From Pleurotus ostreatus/Saccharomyces cerevisiae fusant (lineage: Eukaryota > Opisthokonta): a stretch of DNA of 47,198 nt. A model generated the notes under the pieces. The model was not told where the DNA came from. It saw nothing but the letters and a program-made list of their open reading frames with translations, and did no database searches. Made by a program: the position numbers and the translations under genes. Location: NCBI GenBank assembly GCA_024196135.1, contig JAMQCK010000159.1, positions 1 to 47,198 on the forward strand, in the 5' to 3' direction. Below are positions 21,554 to 32,805 of this stretch, one piece after another. Position 1 is the stretch's first letter; each line of letters starts with the position of its first letter.

Positions 21554-23783
21554 TCATGACTGCTGAATCTCCTTGAGGATATAGCCCTCCAACCCTCCAC
21601 ATACCCACAGCTCCTGCACGCTCGGGCCTACCGTGCGGATGGCATATTCCTTCCCCTCCTCCGGCGCCTCGTCCGTGAACACGGTGAGCTTGCCCTCCTT
21701 CATGTTGAGGTTCACCTTGTACCCGTTGTCGACCGTCAGCTCGCCCTCCAGACCGCCGGCGCCGCGCTGCCCGTCCTTCGCGTACGCCTTCGTCATGTCG
21801 GCGACGAGCTCGGGGCACTCGATGCAGACGAGCCCGTTGTTGATCGCGTTCCGCTTGAAGATGTCGCCGAAGGAGCCCGCGACGACGACGGGGACGCCGG
21901 CCGCCTTCAGCGCCGTCGCGGCCTGCTCGCGCGAGGAGCCGGTGCCAAAGTTGTACCCGGCGAGCAAGATGACGCCCGGCTTCACGTTCTCTTCTACCGG
22001 TGCTGCGCGCTCGGCAGCGACGAGCTCGGCGACGAGGGGCGCGAAGGCGGGGTCGTAGTTCTCCATCACGACCTGCGCCTGGCGCTCGAGCGTGATGTCG
22101 TCCTGGTAGGTGTACTTGCCCGGGTAAATGCCGTCCGTGTTCAGGTTGTCCTGAGGGGCGAAGAGCAGGGGTCCGCGGAATGCGGTGGGGAAGCCGGGGA
22201 CGAGGGTCTCCTCCGCGGCGGTGGTGGCGCCTGCGCCCTCCTTGCGCGGGACGTCGACGATGGAGAAGGTGGGAGCGCCGACGGGCGGCAGCGCGGAGCG
22301 GTCGAGGGTGGCTGGGCTGGAGATGTAGCCATTGATTGCGCTGGCGGCGACGACAGCGGGGCTTGCAAGGTACGCGAGCGCCTTCGGGTGGCCCATGCGA
22401 CCCTTGTAGTTGCGGTTCGTCGCGCTGATGCCCACTTCGCCCTCCTCCAGGAGACCAGTGCCAAGCCCGATGCAGGGCCCGCAGCCGGCAGGGAGCGTCT
22501 TCGCGCCCGCGCGCTGCAGCGTCTGCCAGTCACCAGTAGCCTCCGCCTCCGCCTGAACAGCAGAGCTCGCAGCGGCGATGTAGAACTCGACGCCCGGCGC
22601 GACCTTGTGGCCGCGCACAACCTCGGCGGCGGCGGCGATGTCGGAAAGGCGCGAGTTCGTGCAGCTCACGAGGTAGGCTTTGTTGATCGCGATGCGCTGC
22701 TCCTCCAGTTCGGGGAGCGGGGTCGAGATCTTGACGCTATTGGGGCCGGACGCGTGGGGGACGAGGGTGGCGAGGTCGAAGACGAGGTGCGAGGCGTACT
22801 CGGCGTCGGGGTCCGAGGTCATCAGCGAGGATTTAAGCGCATCGAGTCGGCGGCGGTTGATCCTGGGGTGCTCGGGCGGCGGGGGGAGGTTAATGCCAGG
22901 TGCGGCGAACGTGCGACCCTCGAGCTTCTTCAGAGCCTTCTCGTACCAGTCCAGAGTGACCTCGTCGACCGGGAAGTAGCCAACGAGGGCGCCCCATTCC
23001 GTGGTCATGTTCGCGATAGTTAGGCGTTCGTCCAATGATAGTGACCGTACGCCCTCGCCCGTGAATTCAATAGCCGCGTTGAGTACCTCGTCCTTGTTGA
23101 AGCAGCCGCAGAGGGCGACGATGACGTCCTTGCCAGTCACCCCTGGCGCGAGCCTGCCTTTGAATTCGACCTTGACCATGCGGGGGATCTGCCACCACGT
23201 CTTTCCAGTAGCCCAGAGTGCAGCAGCGTCTGTCCGGACGATGGGCGTCCCTACAGCGCCTACGCCTCCGTACATGTTGCTGTGGCTGTCGCTAGCGACA
23301 GTGAGGGTGTAGGGGAATGCATATCCTTCCTCGACGAGGACCTGGTGCCCGATCCCGCGGCCTGCGGGGTAGAAGTCGATGTTGTGTTGTCGCGCGAACT
23401 GCTCCATGGACGCATACTTCGCGAGGTTCTTCGGCGACTTGTTCTGCACGTCGTGGTCAATCGTGAAGACAGGCTGCCTCGGATTGTGAATCTTGGTCGC
23501 GCCGATAGCCTTGAACCTGCGTGCAGGGTGCTAAGTGAACGATCATGTTGGAGTAAGAGGCTACGCACTTGGAGATGACAGGACCAGTGTTATCGTGGGT
23601 CATAACATGTTCAGGCTGGATCATGACATAGTCCCCTGCCTTCACGGCCTTGCCTGGGGGAAGGCCCACAGCATACCGCTGAACAACCTTCTCGATCACG
23701 GTTTGTGGGGCGCGAGAAGTACTCGCGGCTGTCGCCAGTGACCGTCGCGCGCCATTCTGGAGTGTCCAGAACGGTAGGCGCAT
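21554..23783 (-). CDS. LYS4: Homoaconitase, mitochondrial (lysine biosynthesis), 725 aa
   Basis: This [4Fe-4S] hydro-lyase interconverts homocitrate, homoaconitate and homoisocitrate in the fungal alpha-aminoadipate pathway. Exons are 23783-23569 and 23516-21554 (2178 nt, in frame). The N-terminus [20 protein letters not shown] is a mitochondrial presequence. Aconitase-fold motifs appear in order: [13 protein letters not shown] across the splice to [30 protein letters not shown], the cluster cysteines in [12 protein letters not shown] and [12 protein letters not shown], the [11 protein letters not shown] motif, and the swivel domain with [17 protein letters not shown] and the NAINNGL segment. 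Its length is that of the homoaconitase family, longer than isopropylmalate isomerase subunits. It shares a divergent 390-bp promoter with SDE2. Confidence 0.95.
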
Positions 23784-24173
23784 GGCTTGGAGGATGACAA
23801 GTCGGGATGAGGAGGAGAGGATGCAAACAAGCGCCCGCGAATGACAAGTCAGAAATTTCGATGCCTCGGACTTCCTCGGCGTTATTCGGACAAAGCCGAT
23901 AATGCACGTGATATGTTCGGCTTCTTCCTAAGTGTCCGTGCATGTACAATCCAGCGCTCGCGTATCGTCAGAAGGTGGTCGAGCTACTGCTTCACTGACA
24001 AAGCGTCTGCTGGATCTATGGCATTGATGAGGTTCAAAGGCACTGGGCGGCGCGTGAAGAGAGAAAGCACGTGCAGCATTCGGCATTAGCCGACAGCGAT
24101 GGCGCTTAGTCACGCTCTCACAGGTTGCCTCCGACCATCATCTCCTCGCTGCACGAGCACATTCATTGCCACA
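23784..24173. promoter_or_regulatory. Bidirectional promoter, LYS4 / SDE2
   Basis: The 390 bp between the two start codons must drive both genes. It holds two palindromic CACGTG E-boxes, at 23905-23910 and 24068-24073. In fungi CACGTG is the site for bHLH factors such as Cbf1; that these sites are used here is inference. No TATA box is obvious. Confidence 0.5.
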
Positions 24174-25055
24174 ATGACGAGCCTCCTGATATCTGCGTTC
24201 CCGCCTTTCAACACCCTGACCTTGGCTGTACCCCCCAGTGCTGAAATTTCCGACATCTATCCGCTGCTGCAGGAGCGGTATCCCTCGCTTCCGTCATCTG
24301 AAGATGTCGTACTTTCGACCGCGCGCGGGGTCCTCCCCGATGATGATGCACTCGTATCAGACCTTGGATCGCTTGTTACGCTCCGCTTATCAGCCAGGCT
24401 TCTCGGTGGGAAGGGGGGCTTCGGCTCGCAGCTGCGCGCCGCCGGTGGCCGCATGAGCAGCCAGAAGACGAGCAACAACGACTCCTGCAGGGATCTCAAC
24501 GGCCGGCGGCTCAGCACGATCAAAGAGGCAAAGAGGTGCGTCGCTCGGCGGACTTTGTGCACCGCAGCTTACTCACGCCACCGCAGGCTAGCAGAGTACC
24601 TCGAGTCCGAGCCCGAGCGCGCCGCGGCCAAGGCGGAGGCGCAAAAGGCGAAGCTGCAGGCGCTCGAGCGTAAGCTCGGCCTCGAGCCGTCGGGGGGCGA
24701 GCCGTCTGCGTCTGGCTCCGGCTCCGGCTCAAAGCGCGCCGCCACCGACGCCGACCCCGCCCCTGCCCCGAAGAAGAAGCGGTTCGACGACACCGAGTAC
24801 CTCGAGCAGACGCGGGAGCTGACGGACGGCGTGCGCAGTGCGGTCGCGGCAGGTGCGTGCAGACGTATTTACGCCTGGGCGATATGCTGATGATCACTTG
24901 TAGCACTTCTCAAGAAGAGGAAGAAGGCGGGGAAAGATGTCACTGACAAGAAGAAGCCGGTCGCTGAGGTCAAGCCCGCACCCGCACCCGCCACCGCGGC
25001 ATCGGTACCGGCCACGCCCACACCCGCAGTCTCGTTGGAGGCCGTCGGTGCTTGA
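24174..25055 (+). CDS. SDE2: Sde2 family protein (ubiquitin-fold, splicing/genome stability), 259 aa
   Basis: Sde2 carries an N-terminal ubiquitin-like fold that is cut after a di-glycine; the released C-terminal part, starting KGG, joins the spliceosome and supports genome stability. Exons are 24174-24535, 24587-24852 and 24904-25055 (780 nt, in frame). The ubiquitin-like part runs from MTSLLISAFPP to LSARLLGG, with the processing site GG|KGG at residues 78-82. The highly conserved FGSQLRAAGGRMSSQK, DSCRDLNGRRLSTI and KEAKRLAEYLE follow. The rest is charged: a Ser/Gly stretch, KKKRFDDTEYLEQ, and a Lys-rich, then Ala/Pro/Thr-rich tail. The C-terminal SAP-like domain of animal Sde2 is not evident. 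The ATG at 24174 is chosen because the ubiquitin fold starts there; an upstream in-frame ATG at 24099 would add 25 unlike residues. Confidence 0.93.
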
Positions 25056-26665
25056 CGCGCTTCCCCGCTTGCCGTCGGTCTGCTGCCTCGGACGTCTTTT
25101 TTTGCTCGCTTTGTCTGTACTGCTTATGTGTAGCGCGGTGGCGCACGTCACTCGGGAATATGAACAGCTTGGGAAAATCGGCTTTTTTGGTGGGATTGGT
25201 TGCTGGTGGCGTGGGGGAGACCCGCACATCGAGATCCGTTCGACGGGGAGAAGCCCTTCGTTGATCACGTCAAAACCAACGCTTGTAGCCCCTCGATACG
25301 GTCCTCGAGGCTCGTGTCCCCCTTTCCTGGACGGAAGACGTACGGAGGGGGATAACAGCTCCATTCCTCTGTGCGTGGCACTGAGACGACATCGCAGAAG
25401 CGTTGTCCATCCTCATGCTAGCACGACGAATTGCGGTCAAGCGGGACCGTGCGTATGCTTCTCGTTGTCTTTCAGGACGCGGGGAACTGAGAAGGTGCTG
25501 CTTCTTCGTCCAACTTTGCACTCAAAGCAGTGCTGATTGTTTGCTCGCAAGGGGTACGCTGCTATCTTCCATGTGCGCTCCATGCACGGATGTGCCGCGC
25601 CACGTTCCGCCACGCGGATCCTTTTACATACCATCTAAATTGAAAGCATCTTCCTGCCAATCTTCGCCGGACGTCTATCACATCACACTGGCAACGACCT
25701 GAGGCTGGCCAGATAGCGATGCCCGAATCTTGCCCGAAACGGTTCCGTTCTCTGAATGGCGGAGACCTCACCCACGGCGTCCAGACTGGCAAATATACAG
25801 AATGTTTACGTTGACTTTCGCTGGGGTTCCAGCTATTTTGTATGCTCCAGTACGTGGATGGACGCTCTGCGCAGCCTTCTCGAAGGAGAGCACAAGCTTT
25901 GGACAGCCCCCTCCATGTCATCAACAGAGCGGACTTGGAAAGCGGGCCGCGTGTCTCATGGGAGCTTTCGTGGGGTCTCACACAGAAGGGTCCGCTGATT
26001 CTTGATCAGGAAGCCATGTGCGCGCGCCTGGGCGGGCCGCTTGCGCTCAGCAAGTCAGCGTCGAGCTCGGGTAGAGCCACAGTGACGCACGCCTTCGCGG
26101 TCTCCGAGCCTCGAGTCGGGGGCGCGGTTTCGAGGTGCGCCGCACGACCCAGTCGACGCCGAGGGGGCAGCCACAGCTCAGTGAGAGGGATTTTCGCGTG
26201 GCGCGCACGCGAAAGCGGAAGCGGAAGCTATCAGGGTTTATTCCCCTTTGTGGCAGGACTTTTCGAAAGTGAGGGGCGGGGGAGGCTGGGCGGGCGGGGC
26301 ACGCGTGAGGCCTACAAATGGCGGGGCTAGGCGTTATCTCCCCCGGCGGCGCGGGCACGCCGTCGCAGTGCGGCGCGTCGCGCGCCTCAGACGACCGGGG
26401 AGGGCGGGGGGCCCCGCCGTTGCATCTCCCTCCCCGTTGATCACAAAAGGTGATCACGACTGAACATACGACCCTGGGAAACACCAGGGAAGGACCCCCT
26501 GGGAGACTGAGGGCAACCACGCGCCGGTCGATGTGTCGGCATTTCCGCGACCTGGACGATCAGATTCCATTCGTCCGGGCATTTCCAATCTGACGAGCAT
26601 CACAGCCCTTTGTTAAAGGATCGACAGTGAACGAGTGGGGATGACCTCCTCCCATTCACTCCACG
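25056..26665. other. 1.6 kb spacer upstream of the Zn2Cys6 gene
   Basis: This is the region between the SDE2 stop and the regulator start. From about 26000 to 26430 it is very GC-rich. The longest open frame (25842-26330, 162 codons) is Gly/Arg/Ser-rich with no domain and is probably chance. Near the 3' end is the inverted repeat described separately. The spacer is long compared with others in the window, which fits a large regulatory region for a transcription factor gene (inference). Confidence 0.45.
26438..26456. repeat. Inverted repeat TGATCAC-5 nt-GTGATCA
   Basis: Two perfect 7-base arms flank a 5-base AAAAG spacer, about 210 bp before the regulator's ATG. It could be a binding site for a dimeric factor, perhaps autoregulation, but a 7-bp palindrome also occurs by chance. 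No functional claim is made. Confidence 0.4.
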
Positions 26666-29600
26666 ATGAGCGTGCGCGACAGCTTTCCTCCTGAGCAGCC
26701 CTCCGAGGGATCTTCCGCTCCTGCTCGCCGCAAAAAGCGCCACCAAACGCTGCGGGCGTGTGATTTGTGTCGTCGGAAGAAGAGTACGTGCATGTTCGAA
26801 CTCCTCGACTCCGAAAAGCGCCTCGCTTACAGCGAGCCTCTCCGTTTACAGTCCGATGTACGTCTCTTCATCTATGCTCCTGATCGACGCGAGCTTGTTT
26901 GCTTAACATACGGGCGCATTGCAGGCGATGGCTTGGATGGAAAGAAAATTCCGTGCACGAATTGCGCCGACTACGACCTCACCTGCACATACGGGACACA
27001 CCAGTACAAGGTACGTGACGCAACGCGAGGATATCTCATGGCTGACGCGCATTCAAGCAACCCGCGCGGCGAATAATTATCGCAGACGGGCCTCCAAAGA
27101 GGTGGGTCAACCCCGCTCCCGACCCGATTCCGTGCTGATATACATACCTCGGCCGCAGGTATACAGACGCGCTCGAGCGCCGCTTGAGGCAGGTGGAGAG
27201 CTTGCTGCAGGAGGTGCGACCCCGCTGACTCCGCGAGTGCTGTACGGTCTCCTGATTGCGTTCGATAGCGGTGCCCCGACGTTGATCTCGTTGCCGAATT
27301 TGGTACTCCGCCAGCGGACCCGACGCGCGCGAGTGCGAGCGACCCTCCTTCTCCGGAGCCGTCACCATCTGGTGGTGGGCACGGCCTGTCGTATGTTGAC
27401 TCCATCAGCCTCGTTCTCAAGTCCATCATCGAGGACGACGATGACACGACCGTGGCTGATGACGAGGACGATGGGCCCGAGCCCGCGCTTCGCCAGAGCA
27501 CTAGCAAGCTATCCCTTGACCCGTTCGAGTCTCGATATCAGAACAAGGCGCACGAGACGCGGCTTTTCCACATCATCAAGGACATCAAGGCCGACTACAA
27601 TGGCGAGCCTATGCGCGGGCCTGAGGCAGAGGCCATGCGTCCTCATTTTCCTATCATCCAGCCAGTGCGTATATCGCTGCTTTTTTTCTGACACTCCTTT
27701 GACCCCTCTGCGCCACAGTGGGAGTCCGTCACGCCCCCGGTGTACCACTCGCAGTACTTCTTCCCCGACCCCGACCTGCTCGCTCGCCTCGTCGAAGCGT
27801 ATTTCGACAACATGAATATCTACTTCCCCGCCTTCCACCGCATGAGCTTTGTCAAGGCGGTCTTCCAGGACGGCCTTCACCTCTCGAACCAGACCTTCGG
27901 CGCGACGCTCCTCGCGATGTGCGCGGTGGGCAGCCGCTTCATGGCGGACGACCCACGCGTGCTTACGGACAACTCGAACTCGCCGGCGAGCGCGGGTTGG
28001 GCGTTCTTTCGGCAGGTGTCAGATGGCAGGAAGATCACGCTCGCGCGGCCGACTCTATTCGACGTGCAGTTCCAGCTGGTCGCGGGCCAATTTTTGGCTT
28101 GGAGTACGGCCCCTCAGGCCGGGTGGATTGAGGCTGGCCGCGGACTCCGGTGAGTAGCGATCTTCGCCGCCGCTTCCATGGTCTTATTCCATCACGAAGA
28201 TACGCCGAAGACGTAGGGGCGCATCGCCGTGCCTTTTACGATGGCGTCCACACCCCCGCGCTTGAGGTCTGGAAGCGGACCGTATGGTACGTAGCGACGC
28301 TTCCTCCGGACCCAGTCGTCTGATATGTTCCCAAGGTCGCTCATAGTGCTCGAAGTGTACGCGAGCGTATTTGTAGTCGTTGGAGCTCGTACTAAGATTA
28401 ACGCAGATTGCTGGGTGGTTGCCTTGGACGTCAGACGGCGTTGGCGAGCAATCAGTATGTGCTTCCCAGTCTTCTGACTGCGCCCCACTGACACAGCCTC
28501 AGATATGATCTCCCCATGCCCACCCCGGTCGACGACGAGCACTGGGGCTCCGAGCTCGATGGCTACACCTGGAAACAGCCCGAGAACGTCAAGTCCGTCC
28601 TCGCAGGCTTCAACATCTACATCAAAATTATCAGGATACAAGATGTTATGCTCCGTACCATTGTAGGTCTTCCCGTCGGATTTTCTGAGCTCCCATAGAC
28701 TCAAAGCTCCCCTACAGTACGCGCTGAAGCCGACAAGGAGATCCGCTGGTCTACCGACGAGTTACGACCCGAAGATCATGTCCATCCTCGGTGCGAGTTT
28801 TTTTTGCCGTGGCTGTACTCTGACTGATCGCCTTCACAGACGCCGCGCTCGACGAGTGCATGGCCCAAGCCCCTCCACATAGTACGCATCTCAGCACCGA
28901 CGTCGCGCGTTTTTTTATTGACTACAACATCAACAGTACAATGGAACCCGTCCCAAGCGGACCCGGTCCTCTTCAAGTACACCACCGCGCTCCACGCATA
29001 TGTTCAGTACGTCCGGATCGTGCTGCACCGGCCATTCATCCCGTCGCGCATCGAGGTGTCGCACGCCTCGCTCGTTGCGTGCACGGATGCCGCGCATTCT
29101 ATCGCACGTATGGTGGAAGTGCACAGAAATCGTAGCGGTGGACACGCACCGCTGCTCATTGTGCGTCTTAGCTTCTTCGCTCAAGTTTGCCGCGCATATT
29201 CATCCTGCATGCTCTAGCTCATGACGTTCGCCGCGGGAATTATCCTGACGCTGAATGTCTGGCAATGCCGTAGGAGTGGCGTGTCAAGCGATAAGCACGA
29301 CAAATTTTATGAGGAGGCTTTGTTCTGCGTGAACTTCTTCGAACGGCATGAATCAATGTAAGCGTAACCGCCCTCCTTCCTCAGCTTGTGCTGACGAACC
29401 TATTTAGATGGCCATTGGCAAACCGCTTCAAGTGAGTATCCGCCTGTATTACCCTCGTGCCCCGTCTTAATTGTCCCCAGGGATGCGCTGAAGGAGCTTC
29501 TGTCAATTGAGCAGCATCCGTCCCCCCAGGAAGAGTGGCGTCAACCCCCTGATCCGCGCCTGCCCGTACACCCCGAGTACGCAGCGCACGGCGACCCCCT

Positions 29601-30045
29601 CCGGCAGTCCTTCGACTCCGTCTCATCCGCGACCTCGTCTGCAAGCTCACCCGCGGACAACTATACTTACAACCAGCCGACGACCTTCGGTGGCTGGCCG
29701 CTGGTGCCGCCGCATCCCAATGTAGATCTATCGCCCGCGCGCATACCCCATCGCTTATTGCCTAGGTATGGAGCTGCGTGGGAGACGCCTCAGTCGGAAT
29801 GGGCGCAAGCACAGACCCATCAACGCGCAGACCAGTACGCGAATGCGCCTGCACTACTGTGAGTACTGTCTTCATCGCGTCTTCTTGCGTCTCACGCTGC
29901 TCGCAGGCTCGACGACTGGAGCTCGTACATTCACACCTTCCGCCAAACGGGCCAATCGGGTGGGGCGCAGATGCAGCAAGCGCATCAGCTTGGGACTCAT
30001 TCGCATCCACATAATGGAGGCGATGCGTATATGAATATGATGTAA
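26666..30045 (+). CDS. Zn2Cys6 transcription factor with fungal-specific TF domain, about 823 aa
   Basis: A Gal4-class nuclear regulator resembling the XlnR-like group of basidiomycetes. My 18-exon model (first 26666-26783, last 29907-30045) sums to 2472 nt in frame. The binuclear cluster is CDLCRRKKIRCDGLDGKKIP followed by CTNCADYDLTC (Cys spacing 2-6-9-2-6). Its third cysteine exists only if a 6-nt exon at 26852-26857 is used. A basic/coiled-coil segment YTDALERRLRQVESLLQE follows, then an acidic linker (EDDDDTTVADDEDDG). The middle homology domain runs from YFFPDPDLLARLVEAYF through YFPAFHRMSF, ALEVWKRTVW, LLGGCLGRQTAL, the DLPMP motif and VLHRPFIPSR. The tail is Gln/Ser/Pro-rich, ending DAYMNMM. 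Exons 9 (21 nt) and 16 (24 nt) are also tiny. The target pathway is unknown. Confidence 0.88.
26852..26857 (+). other. 6-nt micro-exon supplying a zinc-ligand cysteine
   Basis: Exon 1 ends AAGAAGA|GTACGT and exon 3 begins GCAG|GCGATGG. Between them TTTACAG|TCCGAT|GTACGT offers a perfect acceptor and donor around six bases. Including them gives RRKKIRCDGLDG, the canonical third Cys of Zn2Cys6. Skipping them keeps the frame but gives RRKKSDGLDG, which lacks that Cys. Confidence 0.75.
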
Positions 30046-30709
30046 AGTATAAAGCTTGTTGAATTCACTCATAGACTATCATCCGAGGCCAGCGCGCACC
30101 GTACATTGCCCAACATGTCCATCGCTGGCGCCTGGTTCGAACTCGAATATCATTGCGGAAGATAGGTTACGGATGCCGGACCGGGCGCGAACACGAATAG
30201 ACCCCGATATCAGCAACTTTTTCAACTCGCCGTCCACGGGGCCAAAGAGCCCTTGCCATGCGCCGATGTTTATCGCCCTTCTTCGCGTATCTTTGCTGGC
30301 TTATGTCCTCCTACAGGCCTCTTTACACCTTTCTTATGCCATTCTCCTCGTCCACGACTTTGCTATCCGCCCTACTTCGTCCTTCCGCAGGGCGAACAAG
30401 ACACGGTTCCTTACGTTCCTGCCGCTTCTGCGCTTCGAGGCGCCAACCCTTGACCAACTTACGCAACAGTGCAATAAAAAGGGACCCTACCGGCTCGCAT
30501 GCCCGAACTCTTTTGTCAATGTGAAGCATTCTCGCAGACGTTCTGCCCGTTCATAGGCTGCCTGAATCACGTTTAGGGGACCTTGAGGGGACCCGTGCAA
30601 CCTCGAGGGCATCATATAACCGCCGTGGGCCGTGGCGACGCCGTGGTATCTTTTCGGTATTCCGCGTTTTTCTTGTCTCTGGTCCTTCCTTGACTCGACG
30701 CTGGCGATC
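30046..30709. other. Spacer between regulator and transporter
   Basis: These 664 bp lie between the regulator stop and the transporter start. An open frame at 30056-30556 (166 codons) has no recognisable domain. A C/T-rich TTTTTCTTGTCTCTGG stretch at about 30668 precedes the transporter ATG. No repeat was seen. Confidence 0.4.
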
Positions 30710-32626
30710 ATGGCCAACGCTTCACGGACGATGCCTGCGGTGGTGGACCAGCCTGCGGAGGCGGCCCTCGGTCCCCACGCATTCGCCGTACCGTCCACCA
30801 CGAAGGAGGGCGGCACCGTGACGGAAAAAACACTCGAAGATAGCGTGGAGGAGTGGACGTATCCGGACGGCGGTTTGCGAGCCTGGAGTGTTGTCTTCGG
30901 CTGCTTCATCCTCTCCTGCGCTTTCATGTGAGCTGCGCGCGGCGACGCCGTATTGTGACTGAATGCGAAGGATGGCAGGGGTTCGGGTCTGGTGTTCGGT
31001 GTCTTCCAGGACGCCTACCATACGGAGGTGTTCCCAGATGTCAGCGTCAGCACGATCAGTCTCATTGGTGGTGTGCTCAGCTTCGTATGTGGCCCACATC
31101 CCCTTGCGTTACCTCATTGACGGTTTCTCCAGTGCTCGCTATCTACAGCATACCTCGCTGGAGCTTTGGGCGATCGATAGTACGTGCTTTCTCTTGACTC
31201 GCTGTGCCACCTATTCACCGACGAGCCGACAGTGGGTACATTGTATGCCTCGGCTACTTCGGTTCCCTCCCGATGAACTCACTGTCGCTCCAGCGAATGA
31301 TCGTCCTCGGTTGTGTTCTTACCTTCGTATCCGTCCTCGGCGCTTCCTTCTCCACCAAGTTGTATCAAATATTCCTATGTCAGGGCGTATTTCAGGGTAT
31401 TTCGCAGGGTATCTCGATGCCGATGTATATGGCCCTGCCATCACAGTGGTTCCTTCGCAGGCGGGCGCTCGCCACCGGGGTCGCCGTCAGTGGCGCGGGC
31501 ATAGGCGGCGCAATTGGAAGCCTGATTATGCGGCCACTGTACGTCGTAATGCACCCGCAACGCACGAGCGAACTGTGCTCACCCTTCTTTCCTTCAGGAT
31601 CGCGAAGCTGGGATACAGACATGCGCTACTCATCTACGCCTGCGTCAACGCGTTCTTCACCGCCATCGCGTGCATGCTGCTGAAGGTCCGCCCACCTCCC
31701 TGGCAGCGCACCGCGAAGAAGCGGTGGCTCCCGCGCAAGGTCGACGGCCGCTTCTGGAGCATCTTCATGGGCATCATGATCGCTCAGTTTGGTTACCTCG
31801 TAAGTACCCCTTCCGCTCTGCCGCCTTGTTTGCTTGCTGACTGAACGATCCACCTTTCCTGACCAGTGCCCCTTCTACTACATCACGACGTACACCAAAA
31901 CCGTCGGCGGGATTCCCTCCGGTGGCAACGCCCTCATCCCCGTCGTCCCGCTCGTCGTGATCAACCTCTGCGGTACGCGTCTCAGGCCGCCTCTCCCTTG
32001 TGACCGAGCACAGCTCAGACTGACCCTTCACAGCGGCTGTCGGTCGGGTAATTTGCACCACAGAGCGCTCCCCCGTGCGTATGCTGACCGCCTCCACCCC
32101 ATTCACCGCAGATCGGCGCCGGCCAGCTCGCGGATACGTTCGGCTCCATCAACGTCTTCTTCCTCTCCTTCTTCCTCGGCGGTATCCTGCAGATGGTCTT
32201 CTGGCCCTTCACGGCCTCCTACGCGTCGGTCATCACGTTCGGCGCCGCATACGGTTTGACGGGTGGCGTCTTTATGACTTTGGTCCCTCCCGTGTGCGCA
32301 AAAGTATTCGGGATGGAGAATTTGGCGACTATAACTGGGTTAATGGTGGGCGAGGTCGATGTATGCGCTCGTCTTTGTGGCTCACCTCGATGCGCAGGTT
32401 CTGGCAAACGGTCCCGGTCAATTGGCCGGCCCACCGCTCGCGGGTTTGATCTTCTCTCATACGGGCGACAATTGGGCGTATCTCGCGGTATTTTCAGGGG
32501 CGACCATGTTTATTGGCTCTCTTCTGACTTTGTATGGTGAGCGAGAGGTTTTACTCCGACGTCTTCGCTGATCAAGGTCCCGCAGTACGATTCCAGCAGG
32601 ACAAGCGTCTCTGGGCGGCTGTATAG
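30710..32626 (+). CDS. MFS transporter, monocarboxylate (MCT) family, 470 aa
   Basis: A 12-helix plasma-membrane permease of the fungal monocarboxylate-transporter-like group. Ten exons join in frame: 30710-30927, 30979-31084, 31133-31179, 31233-31538, 31598-31799, 31867-31972, 32034-32047, 32112-32345, 32398-32536 and 32586-32626. After a polar N-terminus, the MCT signature YPDGGLRAWSVVFGCF opens helix 1. GLVFGVFQDAYHT, AYLAGALGDRYGYIVCLGYF, GISMPMYMALPSQWF, RRRALATGVAVSGAGIGGAI, GGVFMTLVPP and GPPLAGLIFSHTGDNW follow, ending VRFQQDKRLWAAV. Helix content and length are those of an intact transporter. Exon 7 is only 14 nt and codes AAVGR across its junctions. Substrates in this family range from carboxylates to riboflavin, so none is assigned. 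It lies downstream of a co-oriented Zn2Cys6 regulator and is tail-to-tail (179 bp) with the Acl4-like gene. Confidence 0.92.
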
Positions 32627-32805
32627 ATGAGCTCCTTGTAGCTTTAGACTTTAGACACGATGGACTACGGTCCATGTATCATAGACGATATGCCTATTCC
32701 TTCCATAATGAGTCGCGCTCGAGTAGTGTCGAACACAACTGTGTGCTAGATCGACAAGTACAACGTCAAGCACATAGATAGAAGCATAAACCGTGAAGAT
32801 GCCTC

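Noticed and set aside
22388..23023. 211-codon plus-strand frame inside LYS4
   Set aside because: Antisense shadow of the GC-rich homoaconitase coding exon.
26969..27815. Continuous 298-codon frame from 26919 over the Zn2Cys6 gene
   Set aside because: It runs through introns in a different frame. The correct spliced frame gives the Zn cluster, coiled coil and middle homology domain.
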